This document shows, piece after piece, positions 1 through 7,043 of a stretch of DNA of 15,813 nt. The stretch lies in NCBI GenBank assembly GCA_029776465.1, contig JAKOTC010000022.1, positions 1-15,813 of the forward strand. Reading direction: 5' to 3'. The notes under the pieces were generated by a model. That model ran no database searches and was not told the origin of the DNA. It saw only the letters and a program-made list of their open reading frames with translations. A program made the translations under genes and the position numbers. The DNA comes from Bacillota bacterium. GTDB lineage: Bacteria > Bacillota > Clostridia > Oscillospirales > JAKOTC01. The stretch's first letter is position 1. Each line of letters begins with the position of its first letter.

Positions 1-716
1 CCAATGCCATGCCTGGCACTAACCCCGCAAAGCTTTATAATTTTAAAAATGTGGGCGTATTAAAAAAGACCATAGGCGAACAGGATTATACCATTTATAT
101 TGATTTGAACACCGCTAAAAAACTGAAAAAAGATATGCTGAGATTTCAAGGTCAACCGGCTTCCACCATCGGGTATGACCAAATTAAGGTGATCACCAAC
201 TCTATTGCTGATACCTTGAAGGTAGCCCAGACCATTAAAGACATGGGATATGATGCCTACAGCAACGCCGAGTGGATTGAGAGCATGCAGAAGCAGGCCC
301 AGTCCCTCCAGCTTCTGCTGGGCGGCATTGGCTCGGTGGCCCTGCTGGTTGCTGCTATCGGCATTACCAATACCATGATTATGTCCATTTATGAGCGGAC
401 CAGGGATATCGGCGTGATGAAAGTCATCGGCTGCGTGTTGAAAGACATCCGGGATATGTTTTTGTGTGAAGCGGCCATTATCGGTTTATTCGGCGGAGCC
501 ATCGGTATTGTATTCAGCTATGTCATTTCTGCGGTTTTAAATACCGTCAGCCAAAACGGGTTTATAGGAATGGTGGGAGGGACCAAGCTTTCGGTGATTC
601 CTCCCTGGCTTTCATTAATGGCCCTGTTGTTTGCCATTTTTGTGGGAGTGGTTTCAGGCTTCTTTCCGGCGCGCCGGGCAATGCGGCTATCTGCCCTGGA
701 GGCCATGCGGAATTAG
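1..716 (+). CDS. ABC transporter permease, MacB/FtsX family (3' part)
   Basis: This is the C-terminal part of an integral-membrane ABC permease; the reading frame is open to the left edge, so the gene begins outside the window and the ATG at 9 is probably internal. A soluble MacB-like periplasmic/extracellular region comes first (about residues 1-95). Three hydrophobic segments follow, at roughly 100-128, 152-178 and 200-222. Between the first two is the coupling segment typical of FtsX permeases (YERTRDIGVMKVIG), and the protein ends in the FPARRAMRLSALEAMRN type of tail characteristic of MacB/LolC/FtsX proteins. Family members work with an ATPase subunit, often encoded just upstream, and export or mechanically transmit signals across the envelope; the substrate cannot be told here. 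It ends with TAG and is followed by a hairpin terminator. Confidence 0.9.
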   Translation, partial: NAMPGTNPAKLYNFKNVGVLKKTIGEQDYTIYIDLNTAKKLKKDMLRFQGQPASTIGYDQIKVITNSIADTLKVAQTIKDMGYDAYSNAEWIESMQKQAQSLQLLLGGIGSVALLVAAIGITNTMIMSIYERTRDIGVMKVIGCVLKDIRDMFLCEAAIIGLFGGAIGIVFSYVISAVLNTVSQNGFIGMVGGTKLSVIPPWLSLMALLFAIFVGVVSGFFPARRAMRLSALEAMRN

Positions 717-736
717 CTGGGTATAAGCAATAAGAT

Positions 737-775
737 AAGACCCGCAAGGCAGATGCCAAGCGGGTCTTGCTTTAT
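737..775. terminator. Bidirectional hairpin terminator between convergent genes
   Basis: A perfect 9-bp inverted repeat (AAGACCCGC at 737-745 and GCGGGTCTT at 760-768) encloses a loop that can form a further 3-bp GGC/GCC pairing. It lies 21 bases after the permease stop. Both sides carry weak T-rich tails (TTGCTTTA on the plus strand, TTATCTTATT on the minus strand), so it could end transcription of the permease and of the facing SDR gene. Confidence 0.75.
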
Positions 776-819
776 GTGGTGTAAAGGTTGAAATGTCGTA
801 GTTTAAGAATTAATGATTG

Positions 820-1608
820 TTAATTTTGGGGTTTGTCGGTTTTGCCCTGCAGATGCCATGCGATTTCCCGAACCACTGCCCGAGGGATGAAACGGATGGC
901 GGCAACCAAAAGTTTATTCCCCAGGCCATGAACCGCAACCACCTTGTTATTCTCGGCCGCCTTTATCCCATATTGGGCCACCTTTATAGCCGGCGTTGCC
1001 CTGAAGAACTTATAAAGCTTGGATTTTTTCAGTTTGGCGGCGGTGGCAAAGCCGGTGTTGGTGGGTCCCGGACAGAGGGCGGTAACGGTTACGCCGGTGC
1101 CTTTCAGCTCTCGGGACAGGGCTTCTGAGAAAGAGAGCACAAATGCTTTGGAAGCATAGTAAACCGACATCAGAGGGCCGGGCTCAAAGGCTGCAGTGGA
1201 GGAGAGGTTGATGATTTTTCCGCGCCGGCGGCTGACCATACCGGGAAGAAAAAGGCGGGTCAGCTCGGCCAGGGCCAGGATGTTTAGACGAATCATGTTT
1301 TCTTGTTCTTTCCAGTCGCTGGAGACAAAGGGGCCGAAGCTTCCCACGCCGGCGTTATTCACCAGAATGTCAATCTTGAGCCCGGCGCTTTTAACCTCCT
1401 CATAGACCTCTTTTGGGGCGCCCGGAAGGGCAAGGTCTTTGGTGATGACCATCACAGGAACAGCATAAACCCGTTCGAGATCTTCTTTCAGTTTATTGAG
1501 TTTGTCTTCACTCCGGGCCACCAGAATCAACCGAGCCGATTTTCTGGCATAAAGTTTGGCAAACTGGGCCCCGATTCCGCCCGATGCGCCGGTAATTAAA
1601 ACAGTAAT
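820..1608 (-). CDS. Short-chain dehydrogenase/reductase (SDR), apparent ATT start
   Basis: This is a classical SDR oxidoreductase of about 262 residues, NAD(P)-dependent with unknown substrate. Numbered from the proposed start, it shows the dinucleotide-binding motif TGASGGIG at 6-13, NNAG at 84-87, the catalytic Ser near 137 in NLSS, and the YxxxK pair Tyr150/Lys154. The first conventional start codon in frame is a TTG at 1530, which would delete the whole TGxxxGIG motif and cannot be right. Upstream of it, the frame is open to a TAA about 33 bases before the proposed start and contains no ATG, GTG or TTG. A strong AAAGGAG (about 1617-1623) sits 8 bases before an ATT at 1608-1606, giving (M)TVLITGASGGIG, a normal SDR N-terminus. 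The start is therefore a rare ATT codon, or an ATG that has been mutated or misread. It resembles the DltE/YqjQ-like SDRs, but substrate assignment is not possible. Confidence 0.88.
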   Translation of the reverse strand: MTVLITGASGGIGAQFAKLYARKSARLILVARSEDKLNKLKEDLERVYAVPVMVITKDLALPGAPKEVYEEVKSAGLKIDILVNNAGVGSFGPFVSSDWKEQENMIRLNILALAELTRLFLPGMVSRRRGKIINLSSTAAFEPGPLMSVYYASKAFVLSFSEALSRELKGTGVTVTALCPGPTNTGFATAAKLKKSKLYKFFRATPAIKVAQYGIKAAENNKVVAVHGLGNKLLVAAIRFIPRAVVREIAWHLQGKTDKPQN

Positions 1609-1614
1609 AACAAT

Positions 1615-1623
1615 CGCTCCTTT
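1615..1623 (-). promoter_or_regulatory. Ribosome binding site deciding the SDR start
   Basis: On the minus strand AAAGGAGCG ends 6 bases before the ATT at 1608. It is the only good Shine-Dalgarno near the SDR N-terminus and supports initiation there rather than at the TTG 78 bases further in. A TATAAT sequence at about 1663-1668 (minus strand) may be the -10 box, but I see no convincing -35. Confidence 0.6.
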
Positions 1624-1684
1624 ATCAATGGCTTATACATCCATGGATTTCTAAGTCGTTTTTATACGTATTATACACCATCGT

Positions 1685-1992
1685 TTAATATGAGGAAAGA
1701 CCGAAAAACTTGTTTCACTGGTTATATCGCGAATCCTGTCGTATGCTTGAGATTTCGTAGATTTCGCCGCTTTCCATCATCCCGGGGGTAAATAGGCCGG
1801 TGGTGATTATTAAAGGGATATATATCAAACCGGCAGTTTTACCAGTTTGCCGGCTTTTGTATACTGTTCAATATATTCTGCGGCAAATTTTGCGTTTTTA
1901 GTTTTTTGAGCCAATTCCGACTGACGGTGGTTGACATACCTGATTCGACGGTTCATTCAATATCGGATTGCGGTTAATCGCCTGATTTTCAT
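1685..1992 (-). pseudogene. Remnant A of an extracellular solute-binding lipoprotein gene
   Basis: This decayed copy matches the 3' end of the neighbouring solute-binding genes. Its minus-strand translation contains ELAQKTKNAKFAAEYIEQYT and KAGKLVKLPV, closely matching remnant B (KLAQKLKADK, YIDKYTKAGKLVKLPVW), and then after a one-base shift MMESGEIY and NKFFGLS, again matching B. Both conserved tryptophan codons (in KLPVW and in the W before NKFFGLS) are TGA here. At the 5' end a good GAGGAG (2001-2006) sits 8 bases before an ATG at 1992 that reads MKIRRLTAIRY then TGA, followed directly in frame by ATG and the homologous segment. This looks like a gene whose middle has been deleted, keeping its translation start and its last ~75 codons. 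It cannot make a working binding protein. Confidence 0.75.
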
Positions 1993-2012
1993 GCAATCAG
2001 CTCCTCAATGGT

Positions 2013-2042
2013 TTTTGGCGGATGATTCGACATCCGCCAAAA
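2013..2042. repeat. Perfect 12-bp inverted repeat between remnants A and B
   Basis: TTTTGGCGGATG (2013-2024) is mirrored exactly by CATCCGCCAAAA (2031-2042) around a 6-base loop. It lies about 60 bases after the stop of remnant B and 7 bases before the ribosome binding site of remnant A on the minus strand. The runs are T-then-A in both directions, so there is no U-tract after the stem and it is not a standard intrinsic terminator. It could be a decayed terminator, an RNA-stabilising hairpin or a binding site. Confidence 0.6.
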
Positions 2043-2099
2043 GTTTGAAGTGATTTATGGGTTTTCTGCTTTATTTCCAATCGAATCCCATGGCAGAAA

Positions 2100-2683
2100 T
2101 CAGGAAAGACCGAAAAATTTGTTCCACTGCTCATACCGCGGATCGGACTGGACGGAGGTGTACACCGCGCCGCTTTCCATCATGCTGGTGGTGAACATGG
2201 TGGCGTTTCGATTGGGAATATAGTTCCAAACCGGCAGTTTTACCAGCTTGCCGGCCTTTGTATATTTGTCAATATAATTTTCAGTAAACTTAATTTTGTC
2301 TGCCTTTAATTTTTGTGCCAGTTTCACGTTTTGGTCAGGGTCACCACTACATAACTGCTGTCGATGATGTCCAGATTGTTCATCAGGCCGGGATAGGTGG
2401 GCAACGAGCCGGTGATTTCATCAATAGCCCTCAGCTTTACGACCTTGTCAGAGCCGATTTGGTAGTTATCACTGATTCCATAAGTGAATTCCAGATTGCC
2501 TACCACCGAACCGAAGACCAGATCCACGAAAGTGTTGATGACCTCTTTGGGCTGTTTGGTTGCCGCTGTCATCACCCAGCAGTCACCGTCATCGGTGTAG
2601 GTTTGCACAGTATCCGACCCAAGGGGCGGCACAATAAGGCCTTCTTTATAAAGAGAGGAAAGATACTCCACATAGGTTTGCAA
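2100..2683 (-). pseudogene. Remnant B of an extracellular solute-binding lipoprotein gene, truncated and frameshifted
   Basis: This is the C-terminal third of a family-1 type sugar-binding protein, in two frames. The upstream piece (2683 to 2324) matches the intact paralogue: YLSSLYKEG against YMQSLYKAG, TYTDDGDCWV against TYSDDGACFV, and YPGLMNNLDIIDSSYVV against YPGLVNALDIIDSGWIV. About 70 residues between the first and second of these are missing. The downstream piece (2327 to 2100) continues with NYIDKYTKAGKLVKLPVW and ends NKFFGLS. The frames join if one base is added at the A4 tract (T4 on the plus strand, 2329-2332), giving TLTKNVKLAQKL. There is no start, signal peptide or N-terminal lobe: an in-frame TGA lies just upstream of 2700. 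It is a pseudogene between two relatives, in the same orientation. Confidence 0.85.
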
Positions 2684-2760
2684 ATTATCTTTTAATTCTA
2701 TTATACATCATTCAATGTAAAAATCAACCATTATTTAACGTTGTCAAAGGGTTATTACAA

Positions 2761-2791
2761 AATAAAGAGAGGCGGTCAGCCTCTCTTTATT
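2761..2791 (-). terminator. Intrinsic terminator of the solute-binding lipoprotein gene
   Basis: A perfect 13-bp stem (AATAAAGAGAGGC at 2761-2773, its complement at 2779-2791) with a 5-base loop lies 18 bases past the lipoprotein stop at 2810. Read on the minus strand the stem ends CTCTCTTTATT and continues TTGT, giving the U-rich tail expected of rho-independent termination. Confidence 0.85.
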
Positions 2792-2809
2792 GATGGGGTT
2801 GGTCTGTAT

Positions 2810-4335
2810 TTATGGAGTTGGTGGGGTGTTGGGCGGGGTCAGCCGGTTGAAAGTGTTCATGGTTTTATAATAGTTTGAGTTGGAGGCGTAGGGGCGGAAG
2901 GTGGAGCCGAAAGCAAGCTCGCGAAGCCCGAAAATGGGGGCGGTGTAGGAAGCGTTGTACCAAACGGGCAGCTTTAAAAGCTTTCCTTCGGCGGTGTATT
3001 TTTTAATATACTGTTCCTCGTATTTTTTGCATCCTCGGTTTGTCTGCGCACCAGCTCGGCGTTCATATCTTTTGTGAGGACAATCCACCCCGAATCGATG
3101 ATGTCCAGGGCGTTGACAAGGCCGGGATAGAGGGGGAAAGTTTTGTTTGCTTGATTGGCATAGTTTAACACAATGGTTTTATTGTTGCTGATGGAGTAAT
3201 TTTCAGGGAGGCCGTAGGCGCAATCAAGATAGCTTTGAAGGAAGCCGAAGAGAATATCCACAAAGGCGTTGACAACCGCGCCGGGATCCTTGGTTCCGTC
3301 CACTAAAACAAAGCATGCGCCGTCATCGGAATAAGTGACCGGATTGTCCTTCGAGAAGGGGGGAAGAGCTTCAAAACCCGCGGTGATTTCATTATAGTCC
3401 TTTAAAAGCTCCTCCTCGGTTTTGCCCTGAAGCCGGGCGAGTTCAAAGGCGGTTTTATATTTGCCTTCACCCACCGAGCCTTGAATGGTAGCATAGTTTT
3501 GAGGGTTATTGGTTGCTATGCGCTCGGTGTAAAAGCTGTTGATATCCAGGCACCCGGCCTTATACAGGGATTGCATATAGGCATACAGATCCTGTGCGCC
3601 CTTGCTGGTTCTGGGATGGGCGAAATACTTGTCGTTGGGGTTATAGCCAGACAAGTAAACCCCGAAGGAGGAGTAGAGGTTATAGTCAACGGCGCTAGCC
3701 GTGCTGAACAGGTAATCGTTCTTTTCACCGTCTCCGTTGGCGTCTTTTTCCACAAACAGTTTGGCGGCCTGAGCCAGTTCTTGGGCAGATGTGGGCAACC
3801 CCATGCCCACCTTCTTCAACCAGTTGGTGTTGATGGAAGTGACCTTCAGTGTGTTGGCCAGATTTTTGGGAATTGCCCAGATATGACCGTCCCGCTGGAA
3901 ACGGTTTCGAAAATCTGCGGGAAGGGAATTCCAAACCTTATTGTCTTTAAGATAGTCTTCCAAGGGCAGAATGTAGGACTTGTGCTGCTCGTTTTCCATA
4001 AAGCTTTGAATCTGTCCCGGGGCCAGTTCGACTATCCCGGTCATTCCGCCTTCGGTTACCGCTTGAAGGGTGGAGCTCATATTCAGATCCAGCTCGGTTT
4101 TTAAAGCGATTTGGGTGCCATAGGTGTCGCTCATATAGGCATTCCAGGCATCCAGCGCCGTTTGGTCGGTGAGATTGTCAACGGTTTGAAAGGCCGTAAG
4201 GGAGAAAATATTGATAATGGCAGGCAGATTTTCGATTTTTACCCGACTTTTGGCAGGATTCCCGGATGGACTGGAACCACAGGCCGAAAGCATCAGAGCA
4301 GAGAGCGCTAAACAGAAAAACCGCTTACATTTCAT
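2810..4335 (-). CDS. Extracellular solute-binding lipoprotein (LplA-like, sugar ABC uptake), one-base frameshift near the 3' end
   Basis: This is a surface lipoprotein that would capture a sugar or oligosaccharide for an ABC importer. Start: ATG at 4335, with AAGGGAG just upstream; it opens MKCKRFFCLALSALMLSAC, a lipoprotein signal peptide with lipobox LSAC and Cys19. An EF-hand-like segment DANGDGEKNDY lies at 198-208, as is usual in clostridial and paenibacillar LplA-type proteins. As sequenced, the frame ends at 2974 after 453 residues with an unrelated tail (NTRNSILKNT). Adding one A to the A6 tract (plus-strand T6, 3023-3028) restores KKYEEQYIKKYTAEGKLLKL and a family-like C-terminus ending at 2810, giving about 508 residues. 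Remnants A and B contain the same C-terminal block, which supports the longer product. The disruption may be a sequencing error, slippage or a real mutation. No permease genes adjoin it. A strong promoter lies at 4367-4395. Confidence 0.88.
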
Positions 4336-4366
4336 AGACGCAGACTCCCTTGTTGTTTTTGATAAA

Positions 4367-4395
4367 ATTGTACTATTTGCGGATGGAATTGTCAA
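4367..4395 (-). promoter_or_regulatory. Sigma-A promoter of the solute-binding lipoprotein gene
   Basis: On the minus strand, TTGACA (4395-4390), a 17-base spacer and TACAAT (4372-4367) form a near-perfect vegetative promoter about 30 bases upstream of the ATG at 4335. The spacing and the -35 match consensus exactly. Confidence 0.85.
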
Positions 4396-4408
4396 TTGGG
4401 AGAATTTC

Positions 4409-4428
4409 TTGGTTTGGGAAGAAACCAA
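4409..4428. promoter_or_regulatory. Candidate operator: TTGGTTT-6-AAACCAA inverted repeat in a divergent promoter region
   Basis: A perfect 7-bp inverted repeat (4409-4415 and 4422-4428, spacer GGGAAG) sits between the divergent promoters of the lipoprotein gene and uxuA, 13 bases upstream of the former's -35. Next to it is a shorter palindrome GCAC-AAT-GTGC (4432-4442). Size and position fit a dimeric repressor or activator controlling both genes. No regulator gene is visible in the window. Confidence 0.5.
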
Positions 4429-4463
4429 ATTGCACAATGTGCGTTGATATCCTTTGATTTGGC

Positions 4464-4492
4464 TTTACATTTTTGGCAAAATCCCTTACAAT
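4464..4492 (+). promoter_or_regulatory. Sigma-A promoter of uxuA
   Basis: TTTACA (4464-4469), a 17-base spacer and TACAAT (4487-4492) lie about 30 bases before the uxuA ATG at 4522. Each box has one mismatch to consensus. It is divergent from the lipoprotein promoter, with about 70 bases between the two -35 boxes. Confidence 0.8.
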
Positions 4493-4521
4493 AAATATAT
4501 AGCTGTAGACAGGAAAGGAAC

Positions 4522-5571
4522 ATGAATATGAAGATGACATTCCGGTGGTATGGGGAAAAAGACCCCGTATCCCTGAGCCATATCCGGCAGATACCCTGTA
4601 TGACAGGCATTGTGTCCGCGGTGTACGAGGTGCCGGTGGGCGAGGTCTGGCCCATGGAAAAGATCGAGGCCATCAAGTCCGCTGCGGCTGCCAACGGGCT
4701 GGAGTTTGAAGTGGTGGAAAGCGTGCCGGTTCACGAGCACATCAAGCTGGGCACCCCCGACAGCAGCAGACTGATTGACAACTATTGCGAAAATGTCCGT
4801 CGGCTGAGCAAGGCCGGGGTGAAGGTGATCTGCTATAACTTCATGCCGGTGTTCGACTGGCTGAGAAGCGAGTTGGAAAGCCAGCTGCCCGACGGGTCGA
4901 ACGCTTTGGCTTACCGTCACGCTCAGGTGCTGGCCATGAACCCTGCTGAAAGCGAGCTGTCTTTGCCCGGCTGGGACGAAAGCTATACCAAGGCCGAGCT
5001 GAAGGGCCTTTTAAAACAGTATGAGGATCTAAGCGCCGAGGGGCTGTGGAACAATGTCCGGCGTTTCCTCGAGGCCGTCATTCCGGTGGCGGAGGAGAGC
5101 GGCGTAAAAATGGCCATCCACCCCGACGACCCGCCGTGGCCGATTTTCGGTCTGCCCCGCATCATCACGGGCATGGAAAACCTCGACCGCTTCCTCAAGC
5201 TGGTAGACAGCGAAGCCAACGGCCTGACCTTCTGTATCGGCTCGCTGGGCGCAGGGCGTCAGAATGACCTGCCCAAGATGATCAGAACCATCGGCGGAAG
5301 CCGGATTCACTTTGCCCACCTGCGCAACATCAAACTCTCCGGGGAGCTGGATTTTGAAGAATCGGCGCATCCCTCCGCCTGCGGTTCGCTGGATATGTAC
5401 GAAGTGGTCAAGGCGCTCTATGACAGCGGATTTGACGGTTACATCCGGCCCGATCACGGCAGGATGATCTGGGGCGAGAAGGGACGCTATGGCTATGGAC
5501 TATACGACCGGGCCCTGGGCGCCGCCTATCTGACCGGCCTGTGGGAGGCCGTCAGCAAAGCGGGAAAATAA
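4522..5571 (+). CDS. uxuA: D-mannonate dehydratase UxuA
   Basis: Converts D-mannonate to 2-keto-3-deoxy-D-gluconate (EC 4.2.1.8), a cytoplasmic, Mn2+-dependent step of D-glucuronate breakdown. The 349 residues are full length for the family and open with the typical [16 protein letters not shown] segment. The metal-binding pattern known for UxuA (His, Cys, His, Asp) is visible as His200 in IHPDDPPWP, Cys238 in TFCIGSLG, His266 in HFAHLRN and Asp311 in RPDHGR. AGGAAAGGAA stands just before the ATG at 4522; a second ATG at 4528 is nearly as well placed. The partner UxuB, uronate isomerase and KDG kinase are not in the window. The gene is expressed alone from its own promoter and converges on the UROD-like gene. 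The divergent sugar-binding lipoprotein may supply the substrate. Confidence 0.95.
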   Translation: MNMKMTFRWYGEKDPVSLSHIRQIPCMTGIVSAVYEVPVGEVWPMEKIEAIKSAAAANGLEFEVVESVPVHEHIKLGTPDSSRLIDNYCENVRRLSKAGVKVICYNFMPVFDWLRSELESQLPDGSNALAYRHAQVLAMNPAESELSLPGWDESYTKAELKGLLKQYEDLSAEGLWNNVRRFLEAVIPVAEESGVKMAIHPDDPPWPIFGLPRIITGMENLDRFLKLVDSEANGLTFCIGSLGAGRQNDLPKMIRTIGGSRIHFAHLRNIKLSGELDFEESAHPSACGSLDMYEVVKALYDSGFDGYIRPDHGRMIWGEKGRYGYGLYDRALGAAYLTGLWEAVSKAGK

Positions 5572-5573
5572 AA

Positions 5574-5610
5574 TTGATATCAATAGGGGCGGACAAACAC
5601 TCCGCCCCTG
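5574..5610. terminator. Bidirectional terminator between uxuA and the UROD-like gene
   Basis: AGGGGCGGA (5585-5593) pairs perfectly with TCCGCCCCT (5601-5609) around a 7-base loop in the 43-base gap between two convergent genes. T-rich sequence follows on both strands (GAATTTTATAATTT on plus; ATTGATATCAATTTTATT on minus). The palindrome ATTGATATCAAT directly precedes the stem. Confidence 0.8.
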
Positions 5611-5614
5611 AATT

Positions 5615-6748
5615 TTATAATTTACGATATTTCTTTGCCGCCTCCAGCATGGCGACCAGATTTTCGGGGGGCACATCTTCCTGGATGTTATGGGCGGCGG
5701 CGAAGATGTATCCGCCGTTTTTACCCAGAGTGGTCATCAGGCGGTGTACTTCCTCATCGATCTGAGCGGGGCTTCCGTGGGGCAGGATCTCCTGGGTGTC
5801 AAAACCGCCGTGGAAGGTGATTTGGTTCCCGTAATCGGCCTTCAGACGATGGGCCTCCATATTGGCGGCTTTGGGCTGAATGGGGTTTAGGATCTCCACG
5901 CCGCAGTCAATCAGGTCGGGAATCAAGGCATGAACCGATCCGCAGGAGTGGTGAAGGAAGGCGGCTTTGGTGAAGGACTTGGTCAGCCGGATGCGCTCCT
6001 TCAGGTAAGGGGCGATCTGTTGGCGGAAGGCGGCGGGGGAGAAGAAGGGGCCGTTCTGCATGGCAAAGTCGTCCCCGCTGGAGGTGTAGTGGATATAGGG
6101 ACCCACCGCGGCATAATACCGCTCAATCACCCGTTTTTGATACTGCCAGAAGCGGTCGAAAAAGGCCCGGACAAACTCCGGCTCGGCGGCCAGCCGATAG
6201 AGAAAATCCTCAAACCCGCACATCCAGCAGCCCAGTTCAAATACGCCGTAAACCGGATGCTCGGCGCAGATGACATAATCGGTGTTTTCATAGAGGTATT
6301 TGGCGGCCTTGGCGCAGGCGTCAAACTCCTCCTGGGGGATGGCCTCCGGGTCGGGCCAGGGGAAGTTTTTGAGATCCTCCAGGGTGGCATCCTTTAAGGG
6401 GGATTCCACAATGTCCCAATACATGCCGGTAAAGCGGCGGCGGATACCCCAGCAGTCGATCTGTTCGGTAGGGCTGATGTTTTTGGCAAGAGGGCTGGGC
6501 GGAGAAAAGATATAGCCTATCGCCCGGGTGTCGGTGTCGAAATAGGTTAAAATCCGCTCGTCAATCCGTCCGGCCATCCCAAAAGCCAAGGGGTTTTCTT
6601 CCTTGGGCGGCTCAAAACCCAGAAAGTCCAGCAGATTGGCCATGCTTTTGCCCTCCATGCAGGAGAGAGGGTTGCCGCCGAAATCCACGATGATACGCTC
6701 GGGCTGAATATGTTGCAGGGTTTTTTGAAAATCCTCCCGGCGGGACAT
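5615..6748 (-). CDS. Uroporphyrinogen-decarboxylase-like (UROD/MtaA superfamily) protein
   Basis: This 377-residue protein has the UROD fold seen in uroporphyrinogen decarboxylases and in the corrinoid:CoM methyltransferases MtaA/CmuA. The context and sequence suggest the second, non-haem type, whose members act on methyl groups or have unknown roles. Visible features are HHSCGS at 266-271, with the HxC zinc-ligand pattern (His267, Cys269), then GGFDTQEILPHGS near 314-326 and HNIQEDVPPENL near 353-364. The third zinc ligand of MtaA is a Cys near the C-terminus; at the matching place this protein has His353. The haem UROD N-terminal motif of conserved arginines is not evident, and no haem genes are nearby. 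ATG at 6748 follows AAAGGGTG. Similar genes are common in clostridial sugar-use clusters, where their role is unsettled. Confidence 0.85.
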   Translation of the reverse strand: MSRREDFQKTLQHIQPERIIVDFGGNPLSCMEGKSMANLLDFLGFEPPKEENPLAFGMAGRIDERILTYFDTDTRAIGYIFSPPSPLAKNISPTEQIDCWGIRRRFTGMYWDIVESPLKDATLEDLKNFPWPDPEAIPQEEFDACAKAAKYLYENTDYVICAEHPVYGVFELGCWMCGFEDFLYRLAAEPEFVRAFFDRFWQYQKRVIERYYAAVGPYIHYTSSGDDFAMQNGPFFSPAAFRQQIAPYLKERIRLTKSFTKAAFLHHSCGSVHALIPDLIDCGVEILNPIQPKAANMEAHRLKADYGNQITFHGGFDTQEILPHGSPAQIDEEVHRLMTTLGKNGGYIFAAAHNIQEDVPPENLVAMLEAAKKYRKL

Positions 6749-6781
6749 AAGATCACCCTTTCCGATGATATTCTTTTTCCC

Positions 6782-6810
6782 AGTATATCACAGACGGGAA
6801 TTTTTGAACA
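6782..6810 (-). promoter_or_regulatory. Probable promoter of the UROD-like gene (extended -10)
   Basis: On the minus strand TATACT (6787-6782) is preceded by TGA, making a TGn extended -10, and lies about 34 bases before the ATG at 6748. The -35 at 17 bases is poor (TGTTCA), which extended -10 promoters tolerate. Confidence 0.55.
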
Positions 6811-6976
6811 GAACAGGATGGAAAAATTTCTGACGGGGAGAAGAATCATAGGGCAGAACCCGGCCGATTATGACGGTTGGTAAAAAACGGACGACTTTGA
6901 TGGGGAAATGGCCCATCATTCTTGGGTTTTATTGTTGCTTTTCCACATAAAACGGTTTGAATGGAGGCCTCAATTT
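6811..6976. other. Divergent intergenic stretch with a small hairpin
   Basis: This is the middle of the 338-base gap between the UROD-like gene and the GH-like operon. I see no gene in it. It holds a 7-bp hairpin (TGATGGG 6898-6904 with CCCATCA 6912-6918) followed on the plus strand by TTCTTGGGTTTTATTGTT. This could act as a weak terminator or leader structure, but it lies upstream of the visible promoter of the next operon. Confidence 0.4.
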
Positions 6977-6979
6977 GGC

Positions 6980-7043
6980 TTGTCAAAAATCCTGGGGTGT
7001 GTTAGTATTATACTGGTTTGATATAAATAAAATCATTTATATC
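6980..7043 (+). promoter_or_regulatory. Putative promoter and palindromic operator of the GH-like operon
   Basis: TTGTCA near 6980-6985 and AT-rich -10 candidates (TAGTAT at 17 bases; TATTAT at 20) form a weak promoter. Just downstream is a perfect 9-bp inverted repeat, GATATAAAT (7020-7028) and ATTTATATC (7035-7043), with a 6-base spacer. A 24-base palindrome right after a -10 box is a classic place for repressor binding. No other copy was noticed in the window. Confidence 0.5.

Noticed and set aside
820..1608. SDR as the missing fructuronate reductase (UxuB-type) for the uxuA pathway
   Set aside because: It is far from uxuA, on the other side of the pseudogenes and separately transcribed, and its sequence looks like general DltE/YqjQ-type SDRs.
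1685..1992. TGA read as tryptophan (alternative genetic code)
   Set aside because: Intact genes use TGG for Trp throughout, and TGA ends the M23 gene; remnant A also has a frameshift, so it is decay.
4336..4437. N-terminal extension of the solute-binding lipoprotein from an upstream start at 4437
   Set aside because: It would place 34 residues before a clear lipoprotein signal peptide and run across the gene's own promoter.
4441..7025. Recurring TTGATAT at 4443, 5576 and 7018 as a shared operator
   Set aside because: It is a seven-base AT-rich match in different contexts, with one copy in a terminator; the level expected by chance.
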